Part shown: in pieces, positions 25,592-34,379 of the stretch
Numbering within the stretch: position 1 is the stretch's first letter
Layout of the letters: every line of letters starts with the position of its first letter
DNA from: Octadecabacter antarcticus 307
Lineage (GTDB): Bacteria; Pseudomonadota; Alphaproteobacteria; Rhodobacterales; Rhodobacteraceae
DNA: 64,000 bases
Direction of reading: 5' to 3'
Assembly (NCBI RefSeq): GCF_000155675.2
Contig: NC_020911.1
Span: 3,090,501-3,154,500, forward strand
Made by a program: the position numbers and the translations under genes
The notes under the pieces: generated by a model
What the model was told of the DNA's origin: nothing
Databases searched by the model: none
The model's input: only the letters and a program-made list of their open reading frames with translations

Positions 25592-26140
25592 ATGATTGCC
25601 GGAAAATGGACCACTGACGCAACACTTGGCAGCGTCACCGCAAAAGGCGACTGGAAAAGAACGCCCAGTGTCGTGCGCAACTGGATTGGCGGGGAGGACA
25701 CAACCTTTCCGCCGACAGCGGGCCGCTATCACCTCTATGCGGCGTGGAACTGCCCTTGGGCGCACCGCGTCTTGCTGTTGCGCGCTGTTCTTGGACTGGA
25801 AGACGCCATCTCGGTTTCTATGGTAGCTCCTCGGCGCATGGATCAGGGCTGAGTATTTAATCCATCCGAAGGGTATTTCGATGATATTGGCGACGCATCG
25901 GCCCTGCATCAGGTCTATGGACGACGCGACCCAACCCACACAGGCCGCGTCACTGTTCCTTTACTCGTAGACAAAACTGATCAGCGGCTTGTTTCTAATG
26001 AGTCTGCGGACCTGGTCCGCATGCTGCCTCAAGCCTTCAAAGGCGAAGCACACACACAAATTGATCTCTGTCCAGAAGCGTTGGCGGCTGACATCGACGC
26101 ATGGAACAACCTGATCCACCGCACCTTGAACAACGGGGTT
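25592..26140 (+). pseudogene. Glutathionyl-hydroquinone reductase (PcpF/YqjG-like), broken
   Basis: The first 86 codons show the family start: RYHLYAAWNCPWAHRVLLLR with the catalytic Cys54 in CPWAH. A TGA at 25850-25852 stands where relatives have Trp (MDQG-W-VFNPSEGY). The frame then continues as VFNPSEGYFDDIGDASALHQ and on through GRVTVPLLVDK to RTLNNGV at about 26140. There IS21 sequence cuts it off before the second half. PcpF-type enzymes recycle glutathionyl-hydroquinones formed by PcpC/LinD, so its loss beside an intact LinD-like gene is notable. Confidence 0.85.
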
Positions 26141-26142
26141 TG

Positions 26143-26553
26143 TCACCATCTTGCGCTTTTTTTTGTTTTGCGGTCTTGTCGACCGGCCTTTATTGCAGCC
26201 TTCCTTCGATAGCTTTCGACGTTCATCTCGAAGATAGTCGCATAGTGAACCAATCGATCTGGGCTGCCATGGTCATGGACGGATCTGGGAAGATCGTATC
26301 ACATGCCCCGAAGGGCTGGTTTGCTGTGATCAGCATGGATCGCCGTTCATATCTGGCGCTGATCAGTTCGAACAGCACGCTGGTCTCGGCCTGATCCTTT
26401 GTGACATAGGCAAAGTCGTCGAGGATCAACAGATCGAATTTGTCGAGCTTTGCTATGGCACTTTCAAGTGCGAGATCGCGTCTGGCCTGTTGGAGCTTTT
26501 GAACCAAGTCTGTCGTGCGTGTGAACAGGACGCGGTAGAAGCCATACGCAAAA
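26143..26553 (-). pseudogene. istB: IS21-family IstB ATPase fragment
   Basis: Lacks the N-terminal part with Walker A. What remains starts at RVLFTRTTDLVQKLQQARRD and includes LDKFDLLILDDFAYVTKDQA and RRSMLITANQPFGACDTIF. Near MTMAA the frame shifts; the other frame continues DRLVHYATIFEMNVESYRRK to a normal end at 26143. No istA is present. Confidence 0.85.
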
Positions 26554-26575
26554 AACCCCCCTTTTAGGGGGCACT

Positions 26576-26654
26576 GGCTTTGTTTCACAAATCCTCGGAT
26601 GGGATTCACTGTGTGAATCCAGCGTGATAACTGGAAGGCATGAGCAGTTGGACC
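26576..26654 (+). mobile_element. IS903-like end fragment (transposase start side)
   Basis: From GGCTTTGTTTCACAAATC to the first codons ATGAGCAGTTGGACC it matches, in reverse, the right end of the complete copy at 48399-49450 (including a TATCACGCTGGATTCA-like block). Only 79 bp remain. Confidence 0.75.
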
Positions 26655-26872
26655 GGCTTTGTTGCACAAATCGCCCTTATGGCGTGCTTCCCCTGACCCC
26701 TGACGGACTCAGCCTACAGTAACGGTGTTTGGGATGCCAAGGGCGGTGAAGCCGTTGAGTATCGCGGCACGGATTTGGACTTCCGCAACTTGCCGGTCAA
26801 AGTCTCGGGCGGCCAGGCGCTGCCCGAATAGTTTCAAACAATGCATCTTTGTCTCAACACGACTCCTGCGGT
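26655..26872 (-). mobile_element. IS903-like end fragment (transposase C-terminus)
   Basis: Starts with the terminal GGCTTTGTTGCACAAATCG and encodes on the minus strand the C-terminus VETKMHCLKLFGQRLAARDF and on to ALGIPNTVTVG (stop at 26709). It is nearly the same as the complete copy's C-terminus. Cut off at about 26872 by integrase sequence. Confidence 0.8.
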
Positions 26873-27813
26873 GGTACACTGAGGTGCACCTGCCGCACCT
26901 CTCGCCAATCAACGCCTCCGACCAGAAATCGATGCTGGCCAAGCTGGTCGCACCGGATTGGGGCAATCGACTCGTGACAGAGATTACGCCCTACGATGTG
27001 GAAAAGCTGCTGAACAAGGTGGCAGCGGGCCGCGCCCGACCCTCGAAGGTGACGCCGAACAACCGGGCGCGGAAGCTGCAAGCGGCCAAGCCGACCCCGG
27101 TGCGCGCCAACCGGACCGGTGAAGTCCTGCGCAAGATGTTCACCTATGCCGTCGGCTGGGGCTGGCGCGACGATAACCCAGCCTCAAGTTTCCGCCGTCG
27201 GATCGAAAACCCCCGCGAACGCTTTCTCTGCCATGAAGAAATCCACAAACTGGCTGAAGCGCTGGAGACTGCCGAGGATCGCCGCGCGGCCGATATCATC
27301 CGAATGTGCATGCTGACCGGCGCGCGGGTCGGTGAGGTGCGGCAGGCGCAGTTTGAACACTTCAACCTTGAACACCTGAGCTGGTCGAAACCTGCCAGCA
27401 TGACCAAGCAGCGCAAGATCCACCGCCTGCCGATTTCCGACGAGGCGGCGGCAATCGTGCGTCAGCGCCAGCTGCTGGTGCCGCGCGGCTGCGTCCTGCT
27501 GTTTCCCGGTGATGTTCCAGGCCAGCCCGTGAGGGAAATCCGCCGCTTCTGGGCCCATATCCAGAAGCAGGTCGGCATCCCAGATGTCCGGATCCACGAC
27601 CTGCGCCACACGTTTGCCTCGCTACTGGTCAGCGGCGGTGCCTCGCTGGAAATGATCGGCAAGCTCTTGGGTCATAGCCAGATGCAGACGACGCAGCGCT
27701 ACGCCCATCTGATGGACTCGCCGCTGCGTGCGGGCGTCGATGCGGTGGCAAGCGCATTCCGGCCCCGGCCAAAACTGGTGCATGACGCCGACGAGGCGCA
27801 AAAGTCGGCCTGA
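26873..27813 (+). pseudogene. Tyrosine recombinase (integrase), N-terminally truncated
   Basis: Recognisable from VHLPHLSPINASDQKSMLAK to the end. Catalytic residues remain: Arg in MLTGARVGEVRQAQ, HDLRHTFASLL, LLGHSQMQTTQRYAHL. The open frame extends leftwards into IS sequence, giving a false N-terminus, and the arm-binding domain is missing. Probably the integrase of an older island whose neighbours are at 27840-29200. Confidence 0.8.
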
Positions 27814-27839
27814 ACTTCTGCACCTCGGCGTTTTGATGA

Positions 27840-28436
27840 TCAGCAGGATCCCCGCAGTGCTTTCCAGATCGGGGTGAGCCTGCGGCGGATCGTGCGTTCA
27901 TCTGGAACCTCGCCACCTTCACTGCTGGCGACAAACCAATCCTGCACCTCACCCAACCATTCGGCCTGCGTCGCAGGAAGACCTTGATCATGGATGCGGA
28001 CCATCAGTGCGATGTACATCCCATCCCAGTCATAGCGTGCGGTTGACCCAATGTGTGATGCCGGGCGGCGCAGTAGATCACAGTCCGCCTCGAAACGGTG
28101 GACGTCCTCGGCCATGATTAGCAGGTCCGCCAGCGTGACCTTGATGCGGTCGGCCGGGTCCGCAATCATGATCCAGCCTTCTTGGTCTTTGGGCCACACA
28201 CGACGCAGAAAGCTCTCTGTGGGCCCGGTTCCGCAGCGTCGGAACATCTGCAGGATGTCCGTAACCGAGACGACAACGTATCCGGACACAATCTGTAATC
28301 CCGACGCCACCGGCGCGATTGCGGTGACGATGTCAAAGCGCCCGACCGAGGCCCAGCCTGCGATATCGGCGAGGGTGCAGTCCCAGCGGGCTGCGGCTTC
28401 ATGCAATGTAAAATAGACGCGGGGTGGTAAAGCCAT
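27840..28436 (-). CDS. Conserved-looking island protein of unknown function
   Basis: 198 residues, good ribosome site (AGGAGCTGAGGC) before ATG at 28436. Start MALPPRVYFTLHEAAARWDC resembles a helix-turn-helix entry (LHEAAARW-DCTLADIAGWAS), and the C-terminus DERTIRRRLTPIWKALRGS looks like a second DNA-binding helix. Converges on the integrase remnant with 26 bp between. Function not recognised; a DNA-binding accessory of the island is likely. Confidence 0.55.
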   Translation of the reverse strand: MALPPRVYFTLHEAAARWDCTLADIAGWASVGRFDIVTAIAPVASGLQIVSGYVVVSVTDILQMFRRCGTGPTESFLRRVWPKDQEGWIMIADPADRIKVTLADLLIMAEDVHRFEADCDLLRRPASHIGSTARYDWDGMYIALMVRIHDQGLPATQAEWLGEVQDWFVASSEGGEVPDERTIRRRLTPIWKALRGSC

Positions 28437-28772
28437 GCCTCAGCTCCTTTTCTTGTTTTATGAAACAGGCCCTAGCACCACTCACCTGATGAGAGCAGCC
28501 TGAAACCTGGCAGTCCTAAAATGGAGATCAGCCACGCGCAAAAAGTACGGTGGCGAGGGTCAGGGGAAAAATCATGGGCAGTTAAAAAAGATCTCGGTCA
28601 TTCCTGCTCCCCCTTTCTCTCCGCGCCACACGCGACTCGCCTAAAAGGAGAAAAGACGAAACAAAGAAGGATCGCAATCTGAGTCGTTCGTTGACGTCGC
28701 ATGCGGGGCCGGTGTCCAAACCGAAAAATCTCAAATCCTCAATAAAACAAAGGGTGGCATTGGTGTCATTAA
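28437..28772. other. Intergenic region without recognisable gene
   Basis: Divergent space between the island protein and the HTH gene. It should hold both promoters; I see no tRNA, repeat or clear regulatory palindrome. Confidence 0.5.
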
Positions 28773-28868
28773 ATGAGCGCCACCCTGCGCCACCCCGCCA
28801 CCCCTGTCGATCTGTTCTCGCTGCCTGACGACGATCGCCCACGCCGGGCGTCGAATAGGAGGCAATAA
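28773..28868 (+). CDS. Possible 31-codon leader peptide coupled to HTH gene
   Basis: ATG at 28773 opens MSATLRHPATPVDLFSLPDD and 11 more residues. Its TAA overlaps the next ATG (TAATG), and the codons AGG AGG near its end form the ribosome site of the next gene. The arrangement favours translational coupling; the peptide itself is not recognised. Confidence 0.3.
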   Translation: MSATLRHPATPVDLFSLPDDDRPRRASNRRQ

Positions 28869-29113
28869 TGATTCAATCACAGATTGAACCGAAGACGGTC
28901 ACCCCAGCCCTGCTGTCGGGCTGGATCAGCCGGAAGGACCTGGCCGATGCGCTGGGCGTGACAGTCGACACCTTAGGTCGATGGAAAGCGCGCCGCTTCG
29001 GGCCGCCCTGCGTAACAGCTGGTCGTATGGTGCTTTATCGGCGCAAGGCCGTGCAGGACTGGCTGGCCGCGCAGGAATTGCCAAGGACAAGAGCAGCTGG
29101 AGGTCGGACATGA
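28868..29113 (+). CDS. Helix-turn-helix (excisionase/AlpA-like) protein
   Basis: 81 residues with a MerR-like winged-helix: WISRKDLADALGVTVDTLGR, then WKARRFGPPCVTAGRMVLYR and RKAVQDWLAAQE. AGGAGG lies 6 nt before the ATG. Such proteins act as excisionases or regulators beside integrases; the truncated integrase at 26873 is the likely partner. Confidence 0.7.
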   Translation: MIQSQIEPKTVTPALLSGWISRKDLADALGVTVDTLGRWKARRFGPPCVTAGRMVLYRRKAVQDWLAAQELPRTRAAGGRT

Positions 29114-29200
29114 CCGGAATGATCTCCAACGCCCACCGCCCATCGATACACCGCATGCTCATCACCAGATACGACCAGTGGCGTCGTGACCGGTTGGCAG
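29110..29200 (+). pseudogene. Start of an island gene truncated by an IS3 element
   Basis: ATG overlaps the preceding stop (ATGA). About 30 codons (TGMISNAHRPSIHRMLITRY, DQWRRDRLAE) are followed at about 29200 by IS3 sequence. Not recognised. Confidence 0.5.
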
Positions 29201-29709
29201 AACCGCCGTCGTTCCGATGACAGATCCTTCAGGCGTGCCCGCAGGTCAGCGTCATCTGATCTGGTTGGCGACCGCCGATACACTCGCGGGTCGATCCCCG
29301 CCGAAGCGCAGGCCCGCCGCTTCCGATATCCCTTCTGGTTCATGGCCCAATCCAGGTCGCGACGCCGCGCATCAGGCCTCAGAAGTTTTTTCCCAGTATC
29401 TCTTTCAATGTCGACACGTCCATCATCTGCTCGGCCAGCAGCTTCTTCAGTTTGGCATTCTCGGCCTCCAGCGCCTTCAGCTTCCGCGCGTCCGACACCT
29501 CCATGCCGCCGAACTTGGCCCGCCATTTGTAGAAGGTCGCATCGCTGGCGCCGTGCTTGCGGCTCAGATCCTTCGCCCCAAGCCCGGCCTGGTGCTCCTT
29601 CAGAATGCCGATGATCTGTTCCTCAGTGAACCTTGATCGCTTCATCGTCTGTCTCCTTTGTAAGGAACAGACTAACCCCAAATCGCAGACTATTCAGGGG
29701 AGCAAGTCA
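29200..29709 (-). mobile_element. IS3-family element remnant
   Basis: Contains intact orfA (29379-29645) and about 60 codons of orfB (LRPDARRRDLDWAMNQKGYR to SSERRRF, 29200-29390) before the junction with the interrupted island gene. The right end is near TGACTTGCTCCCC on the minus strand (about 29697-29709). The rest of orfB and the left end are missing. Confidence 0.75.
29379..29645 (-). CDS. IS3-family OrfA
   Basis: 88 residues from ATG 29645: KRSRFTEEQIIGILKEHQAG, then the HTH LSRKHGASDATFYKWRAKFG and a leucine-rich C-terminus (LKALEAENAKLKKLLAEQMM). Ends in EILGKNF. The orfB partner is truncated, so it is no longer mobile alone. Confidence 0.85.
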   Translation of the reverse strand: MKRSRFTEEQIIGILKEHQAGLGAKDLSRKHGASDATFYKWRAKFGGMEVSDARKLKALEAENAKLKKLLAEQMMDVSTLKEILGKNF

Positions 29710-29780
29710 ACACTGGTATCGTACTTTTCACAAACGACTCGTCAAACGTTGAGGTGGCGTTGATGTGTTTTGGACGCGCA

Positions 29781-29807
29781 AAAGCCCGACTGATTAGGTC
29801 GGGCTTT
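29781..29807 (-). terminator. Rho-independent terminator
   Basis: AAAGCCCGAC and GTCGGGCTTT pair around a 7-nt loop; T-rich on the minus strand. It lies just after the tRNA 3'-half repeat on that strand and is probably the old tRNA terminator. Confidence 0.65.
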
Positions 29808-29831
29808 AAGCATTTGATATTGTTTATTATA

Positions 29832-29877
29832 TTGGTTGCGGGAGTAGGATTTGAACCTACGACCTTCAGGTTATGAG
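29832..29877 (-). repeat. attL-like repeat: tRNA (CAU) 3' half
   Basis: On the minus strand this reads anticodon loop CTCATAA, variable loop, T-arm GTAGG-TTCAAAT-CCTAC, acceptor TCCCGCA and ACCA. The 5' side of the anticodon stem (GTATCCGTC-like) does not pair, so it is not a working tRNA. Identical to 36151-36196. Confidence 0.8.
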
Positions 29878-30054
29878 ACGGTATCTGGCTGCTTCTACAG
29901 AGTGCGACCAACCACGCCTCACTACCCTATCTTATTGGTTATGAACGTTTTTAATTGACGATCACTACCCATGATTCCTACCTCTTACGCCACGGCTTGC
30001 TCTCTCCTTCTTCCACCTGACTTCCACGAGAGAGCCGTATGAGGAGTAATGACA

Positions 30055-31242
30055 ATGCCAAAGCTGACAAAACGGTTCGTCGAAAATTTGCCTATCAAAG
30101 CCACAAACTACTTTGCGTGGGATGATGAGGTGAGAGGGTTCGGGGTGCGTATCATGCCGTCCGGTGTGCGGACATATCAGGTGCAATACCTCAAAGGCGG
30201 GCGCACGCGGCGGGCTGCGATTGGTCGCCACGGTGTACTGACGGCCGAACAGGCCCGCGCCAAGGCCAAGGACCTTTTAGGCAAGGTCGCGATGGGCGGA
30301 AATCCTGTCGAGGAGATCAGCATTCATCGACGCGCTTCAACAGTCGGTGCGCTATGCGATCGGTTCTTAGAGGTTCACGTCCTCGAACGCTGCAAGCCCT
30401 CAACAGCAGCCGAATACAAGCGCGGCCTAAATATCTTCATCAAGCCAGCCTTGGGCGCTTTCAAGGTGGTGGACGTTAAGCGCAAAGATATCGCCGCGAT
30501 CCATCACAAAATGAAAGAGACACCCTATCAGGCCAACCGCGTGTTGGGTGTGCTGTCGAAGATGTTCAACCTTGCCGAAGTATGGGGTCTGCGGCCTGAC
30601 GGATCAAACCCGTGTCGCCATGTCCCGAAATATCGCGAATTGAAACGTGAGGCCTTTCTCAGCCAATCCGAGCTTCAACGACTTGGCGCAACGTTGGCTG
30701 CATGTGAACTGGACGGCTCAGAATCTCCGTACATCGTGGCTGCGTTTCGGCTGTTGATCCTGACAGGGTGTCGCTTGGGAGAGATACAGACGCTGAAATG
30801 GGAATACCTGACAGCGAAGCGCATGGAACTACCAGACACGAAGACAGGTGCGCGGCGTATTCCATTGCCAAAAGCGGCCCGTGACGTGCTTGCAGCCCTT
30901 CCCCGTGTAGTTGGTAACCCTTACGTGGTTTGCGGCGCTGTAGAGGGGCGCCACATCACCGACCTACAGCATCCATGGAGACGGGTCAGGGAACGCGCAG
31001 GATTGCCGCACACGCGTATCCATGACCTGCGGCACACCTACGCCTCAAACGCGGTGTCGTCGGGCATGCCTATTCAAATGGTTGGGAAGCTGTTGGGTCA
31101 CACGCAAATACAGACAACCATGCGCTACGCCCACCTTGCCGACGATCCCGTTTTGAAAGCCGCCGAAGAAAACGCCTCGTCATTGCAATCCGCTCTGGGC
31201 ATTGGATCGCAGCCAGTGAATTATTTGCGTGTTGTGCCGTAG
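30055..31242 (+). CDS. Tyrosine integrase, P4 type
   Basis: 395 residues. N-terminal DUF4102 arm domain (TNYFAWDDEVRGFGVRIMPS), core-binding domain, then the catalytic set: Arg in LTGCRLGEIQTLKW, Lys in DTKTGARRIPLP, HDLRHTYAS, LLGHTQIQTTMRYAHLAD with the Tyr. ATG 30055 is preferred because GAGGAG is 8 nt before it; the ATG at 30049 is too close. It reads away from the left repeat, which it probably recognises. Confidence 0.88.
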   Translation: MPKLTKRFVENLPIKATNYFAWDDEVRGFGVRIMPSGVRTYQVQYLKGGRTRRAAIGRHGVLTAEQARAKAKDLLGKVAMGGNPVEEISIHRRASTVGALCDRFLEVHVLERCKPSTAAEYKRGLNIFIKPALGAFKVVDVKRKDIAAIHHKMKETPYQANRVLGVLSKMFNLAEVWGLRPDGSNPCRHVPKYRELKREAFLSQSELQRLGATLAACELDGSESPYIVAAFRLLILTGCRLGEIQTLKWEYLTAKRMELPDTKTGARRIPLPKAARDVLAALPRVVGNPYVVCGAVEGRHITDLQHPWRRVRERAGLPHTRIHDLRHTYASNAVSSGMPIQMVGKLLGHTQIQTTMRYAHLADDPVLKAAEENASSLQSALGIGSQPVNYLRVVP

Positions 31243-31254
31243 GAGGTGAGTGAA

Positions 31255-31956
31255 ATGTCCGAGGATCAAAATAACGAACGGGTACTGTCAGCAGAGTTCG
31301 TTTCAACACTCGTCGAAACCTACAAAATTCCAACAGACCGCGTTGCGCGATTTCAATCGAACCTTGAATTGTATTGCGCCCGCTTCATCGAACGGCGGGC
31401 GATTGCAACACAGCAAGGGCCACTAACGAAACAGCGAATAACTCTCGCTAAGGTCAGCACCAATGCTGCGAAATTCAGGGACTTCATTGATACTTTACCC
31501 GATCACGTTCGAGACGTTATTGGGACCGCCACTGGCGATTTTAACGGAGAGCAGTTTGATATTGAATGTGGGGCATTCGAGACGGACAGCATGCAAACAC
31601 CGCCACCTGTCGCTGATAAGGCTTTTCTCAACGTGGAGATTTTACGTGCGCAGCTCACTTTGTTGATCCAAGGAGCTGAATACGCTCAGAAGATCGAGTT
31701 GAAGAAGCCGACGAAAGGTCCAAACATTGATAAAGATTTTGAAGACTGGATTGCCAACATGCGGCTTGTCTGGCGCACTTCGACAGGTAAGGCCTTCACC
31801 CGAGACGACTACGAGGGCGCGGCCAATTCTTTGGCGGCTGAGTTCTGTGTTCAGGTTTGTGATGAAGTAGCACCCGACATCGCCGAACAGAAAGTTCTTA
31901 ACGCGATGAAGAAGCAGATCACCAGAGACCGCCAAAGCCCCTACTGGAAGAATTAG
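31255..31956 (+). CDS. Unknown protein of the integrated element
   Basis: 233 residues; AGGAGG 8 nt before ATG 31255, 12 bp after the integrase stop, so probably co-transcribed. Charged, mostly helical, with no signal peptide or membrane span. Features such as FVSTLVETYKIPTDRVARFQ and KGPNIDKDFEDWIANMRLVW are not assignable to a family I know. Confidence 0.6.
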   Translation: MSEDQNNERVLSAEFVSTLVETYKIPTDRVARFQSNLELYCARFIERRAIATQQGPLTKQRITLAKVSTNAAKFRDFIDTLPDHVRDVIGTATGDFNGEQFDIECGAFETDSMQTPPPVADKAFLNVEILRAQLTLLIQGAEYAQKIELKKPTKGPNIDKDFEDWIANMRLVWRTSTGKAFTRDDYEGAANSLAAEFCVQVCDEVAPDIAEQKVLNAMKKQITRDRQSPYWKN

Positions 31957-32058
31957 AACGCAGTTCGCCCGTTATTTTGCCAACGTTCCAAAGGGACAAA
32001 GCAACCGTTCCTTTCTTATGGTCGCCTCAATCGCAATCAGTCGGAAAGGATCGAACCG

Positions 32059-32286
32059 ATGTCGTTCAATACACCCAACGGCGGCGCTCAAGGCCCGCTT
32101 GTCACCGAAACAGAGGCCGCCAACTTGCTTTGCCAATCAAAACGCACGCTGCAAAAGTGGCGTGTTATCGGCTACGGCCCAGATCATTACAAAATCGGGC
32201 GCAACGTCCGCTATCGGCTAGATGACCTGAATGCATGGATCAACAGCCGCCGTCGTAGCCATACATCCGAAAACGGCGGGCAATGA
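32059..32286 (+). CDS. AlpA/excisionase-type HTH protein
   Basis: 75 residues: LVTETEAANLLCQSKRTLQK, then WRVIGYGPDHYKIGRNVRYR and LDDLNAWINSRRR, a winged-helix HTH_17 domain. Typical excisionase/regulator of integrase-borne elements. Confidence 0.75.
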   Translation: MSFNTPNGGAQGPLVTETEAANLLCQSKRTLQKWRVIGYGPDHYKIGRNVRYRLDDLNAWINSRRRSHTSENGGQ

Positions 32287-32438
32287 CATCGCTTTTTGTC
32301 CTTCAACTACGCCGAAACGATACCTCCATAGAACGACTTTTGGCCCCGTCAGAAGTTAACTTGAAGCGCCAAAACCTCAGCTTTTAGACTTATGTGCCGT
32401 GAGGCGCGGACGCTGGCAGAGAAACAAGGTAAATTGCT

Positions 32439-32822
32439 ATGATAAACCCAAAAAAGAACGCCGAAATCGTGCTGTGGCTGGCAGATAATTCCAAACGTCC
32501 CAAGGTGGCCGTGAAGGTGTGGGCAGTGATTTTGTCCGAGCTTTGTCCCTATACGGGGCTCGTGAAAATCAACCGCGACTGGCTTGCAGATCGGATCGGA
32601 TGCAGAGCGGACCACGTTGGCCAAATCATGAAAGACCTCGTACAGATCGAAGCCGTGACAACGAGCCGAGGCCACGACCTTCGACGCATCTTCTACACGG
32701 TTTCAGAGGAGATTGTGCAGCGTCAAGAGCGTGAAGAGCGTGAAGAACCGGCCATGAAGCCCACAAAATATGAAGATAAAAATGGCAACATGTGTTTTAG
32801 ATTGGCGATCTTCTCAAAGTAG
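32439..32822 (+). CDS. Winged-helix protein, possible replication/regulatory protein
   Basis: 127 residues. INPKKNAEIVLWLADNSKRP, then ICRELCPY-like helix (VILSELCPYTGLVKINRDWL) and ADRIGCRADHVGQIMKDLVQ give a winged-helix domain similar to the N-terminus of small Rep or phage regulators. A Glu/Arg coiled stretch (QRQEREEREE) follows. Function is not certain. Confidence 0.5.
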   Translation: MINPKKNAEIVLWLADNSKRPKVAVKVWAVILSELCPYTGLVKINRDWLADRIGCRADHVGQIMKDLVQIEAVTTSRGHDLRRIFYTVSEEIVQRQEREEREEPAMKPTKYEDKNGNMCFRLAIFSK

Positions 32823-33578
32823 ATCAGACCCTCGTACCTCTTCCCAAAAAATGAGACTTTGACGCAAATAGGCGTTCTGACCACCGACAAAGTCCAATAC
32901 GTCACATTCATCCAAATTCTAAGGGGCCAGTGCCTTTTCTAGCAAAGAAAACTATGCAAAAGCCAACCTCGAACTAAACCCCACTGTGGGTGGTGCGGTA
33001 ATCATATTTGGGACACATGTGCAGTGATACTAAGCACAACTTGTTCTACGGCACGCCCCTCGCCGCTGGCGCGGCAGCGGTGCGCCCTCGAACAAGTCAA
33101 CAAACCAGACCCAAAATCTAATACTCAATATTGATCAGAAAGGCCCGCTCTTGCTCTCCTCTGGACAGGGCGACGTGCCTTTAAGCCGTTTGGATTGCTT
33201 TCGCTAACAAATCCCTGATCCATGCCAGAACATGCATCAACAGGCCGTGGCTCAGTCGCTTCACTCCCTGCGCCCGCACCAACCTGTTGACGCATAACCT
33301 GTCACGGCTCTTGGCGGGATTAGCGAAAGCGACCCGACGGACAGGCACTAAGACGGTCAGCTACATTCTTGTGAGGTCAGGTTTTTTGGAAGGTGATGAT
33401 TGCAACGTAGCTTTCGGCCCTGAGCGGACCTCCGTAAATGGCGCAGCGAACGGTAGCAGTGAGCCCAAACTGCTCTATGCTGCTAGTTGCACGAAGGACC
33501 GCTTTTGAGCCATAGGAAAGTTAGGCACATAACGTTACGATGAGCCGTAAGTCAGCGGATTAGGCAAAGGTGGACAAT
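32823..33578. other. 750-bp non-coding region with structured repeats
   Basis: No convincing gene. Contains a long hairpin at 33039-33097 and a distant 11-bp inverted repeat (GCTTTCGCTAA 33197-33207, TTAGCGAAAGC 33320-33330). A GCAGCGAA...GCCCAAAC block near 33443-33470 resembles non-coding blocks at 35892 and 58323. Could hold an origin, transfer site or regulatory RNA. Confidence 0.45.
33039..33097. repeat. Nested inverted repeat
   Basis: ACTTGTTC (33039-33046) pairs with GAACAAGT (33090-33097); inside, CCGCTG (33063-33068) pairs with CAGCGG (33075-33080). The whole is GC-rich. Confidence 0.5.
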
Positions 33579-34379
33579 ATGAACGATCGTTTGGGAATCC
33601 CGTTGTTTATTCATTCTGCTATAGGAAGGTCGCTTGAAGCGGCCCGCACTTTCGGTGTGACCGCTAATGATGACGTTAAAGCCACGCTTTTGCAGTTCTA
33701 CGCGTCTTTCGCGAACGGGGATGAAAGCCGATTGATGTTTCCGGCGTTCAACTATGACTACGGTAAAAGCCGCAAATTCAATGTTGATGAAGACCCAGTG
33801 CAAGTTGGATCTTTCCCAGAATATATGCGGACATCCACCTCGTTTGTTCGCAGTGAAGTTCCAATTTTCTCGTTCTTAAGCGCAACAGATTTGGGAATTA
33901 AAAATGACCGAGCGATCAATCCGTTCGGTCCGCAGTCCGGATTTCAAACACTATGCGATCTGAACGCGGATCTTATGTTCGCTGGTGCTGATCTAAAATC
34001 TATCACATTCATTCACTACATCGAAGAAATGGTCGGGCCTCCGCTATACCGTTATGCCAAATCCTTTCCTGGTCAGATAATGTCTAAATCCAGCCAAACG
34101 GACTGTGATTTTACAATGCATGTCAGGCCGTTGGGTGTGCATATGGACTACGATTGGCCCCGACTGTACGAAGAGCTTCAAGCGGAGGGGATCATGCGAC
34201 TTTCGGACTTATCCGATGCGATTTTCTTTTTGAATACACGGTCGTTGAAAGAGTTTTGGGGTAACAAGCTAACCGACGACCCCCTATGCATGCTTGACGA
34301 ACTATCTCTTGAGCATTTTAAGAAGGCGACAAATGGTGGCACGCGACGCGTCAGTATTGAGGAATATGAAAATGTCTGA
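33579..34379 (+). CDS. AAC(3)-family N-acetyltransferase-like protein
   Basis: 266 residues from ATG 33579 (AAAGGTGG upstream). Fold landmarks of the aminoglycoside 3-N-acetyltransferase family: IPLFIHSAIGRSLEAART, SRLMFPAFNYDYGKSRKF, then DPVQVGSFPEYMRTSTSFVR with the RS-x-VP-x-FS continuation. Members outside resistance settings acetylate amino sugars in cell-surface glycans. Overlaps the next gene by 8 bp, so both act together; the pair is known to me from surface-polysaccharide loci. Antibiotic resistance is not implied. Confidence 0.65.
   Translation: MNDRLGIPLFIHSAIGRSLEAARTFGVTANDDVKATLLQFYASFANGDESRLMFPAFNYDYGKSRKFNVDEDPVQVGSFPEYMRTSTSFVRSEVPIFSFLSATDLGIKNDRAINPFGPQSGFQTLCDLNADLMFAGADLKSITFIHYIEEMVGPPLYRYAKSFPGQIMSKSSQTDCDFTMHVRPLGVHMDYDWPRLYEELQAEGIMRLSDLSDAIFFLNTRSLKEFWGNKLTDDPLCMLDELSLEHFKKATNGGTRRVSIEEYENV

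Noticed and set aside
24980..25939. A 319-codon leftward ORF opposite the quinone reductase gene
   Set aside because: It is the reverse-strand shadow of the AzoR-like gene and the broken hydroquinone reductase gene, both with recognisable motifs.
26725..27813. A full-length integrase of 362 codons
   Set aside because: The first 50 codons are the reverse strand of an IS903-like transposase C-terminus; only the part from about 26873 is integrase.
29832..29877. A functional tRNA-Met gene
   Set aside because: Only the anticodon loop and 3' half are present and the 5' half does not pair; it is an attachment repeat. The same holds for 36151-36196.
33039..33097. An integron attC site next to the AAC(3)-like gene
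   Set aside because: The hairpin is suggestive, but it lies 480 bp before the gene rather than after it, the paired 7-bp core sites are not in the right places, and no integron integrase is present.
33579..34379. Aminoglycoside resistance gene
   Set aside because: The fold matches AAC(3), but the overlap with a DUF4910 peptidase gene points to amino-sugar or glycan chemistry; resistance cannot be claimed from sequence.
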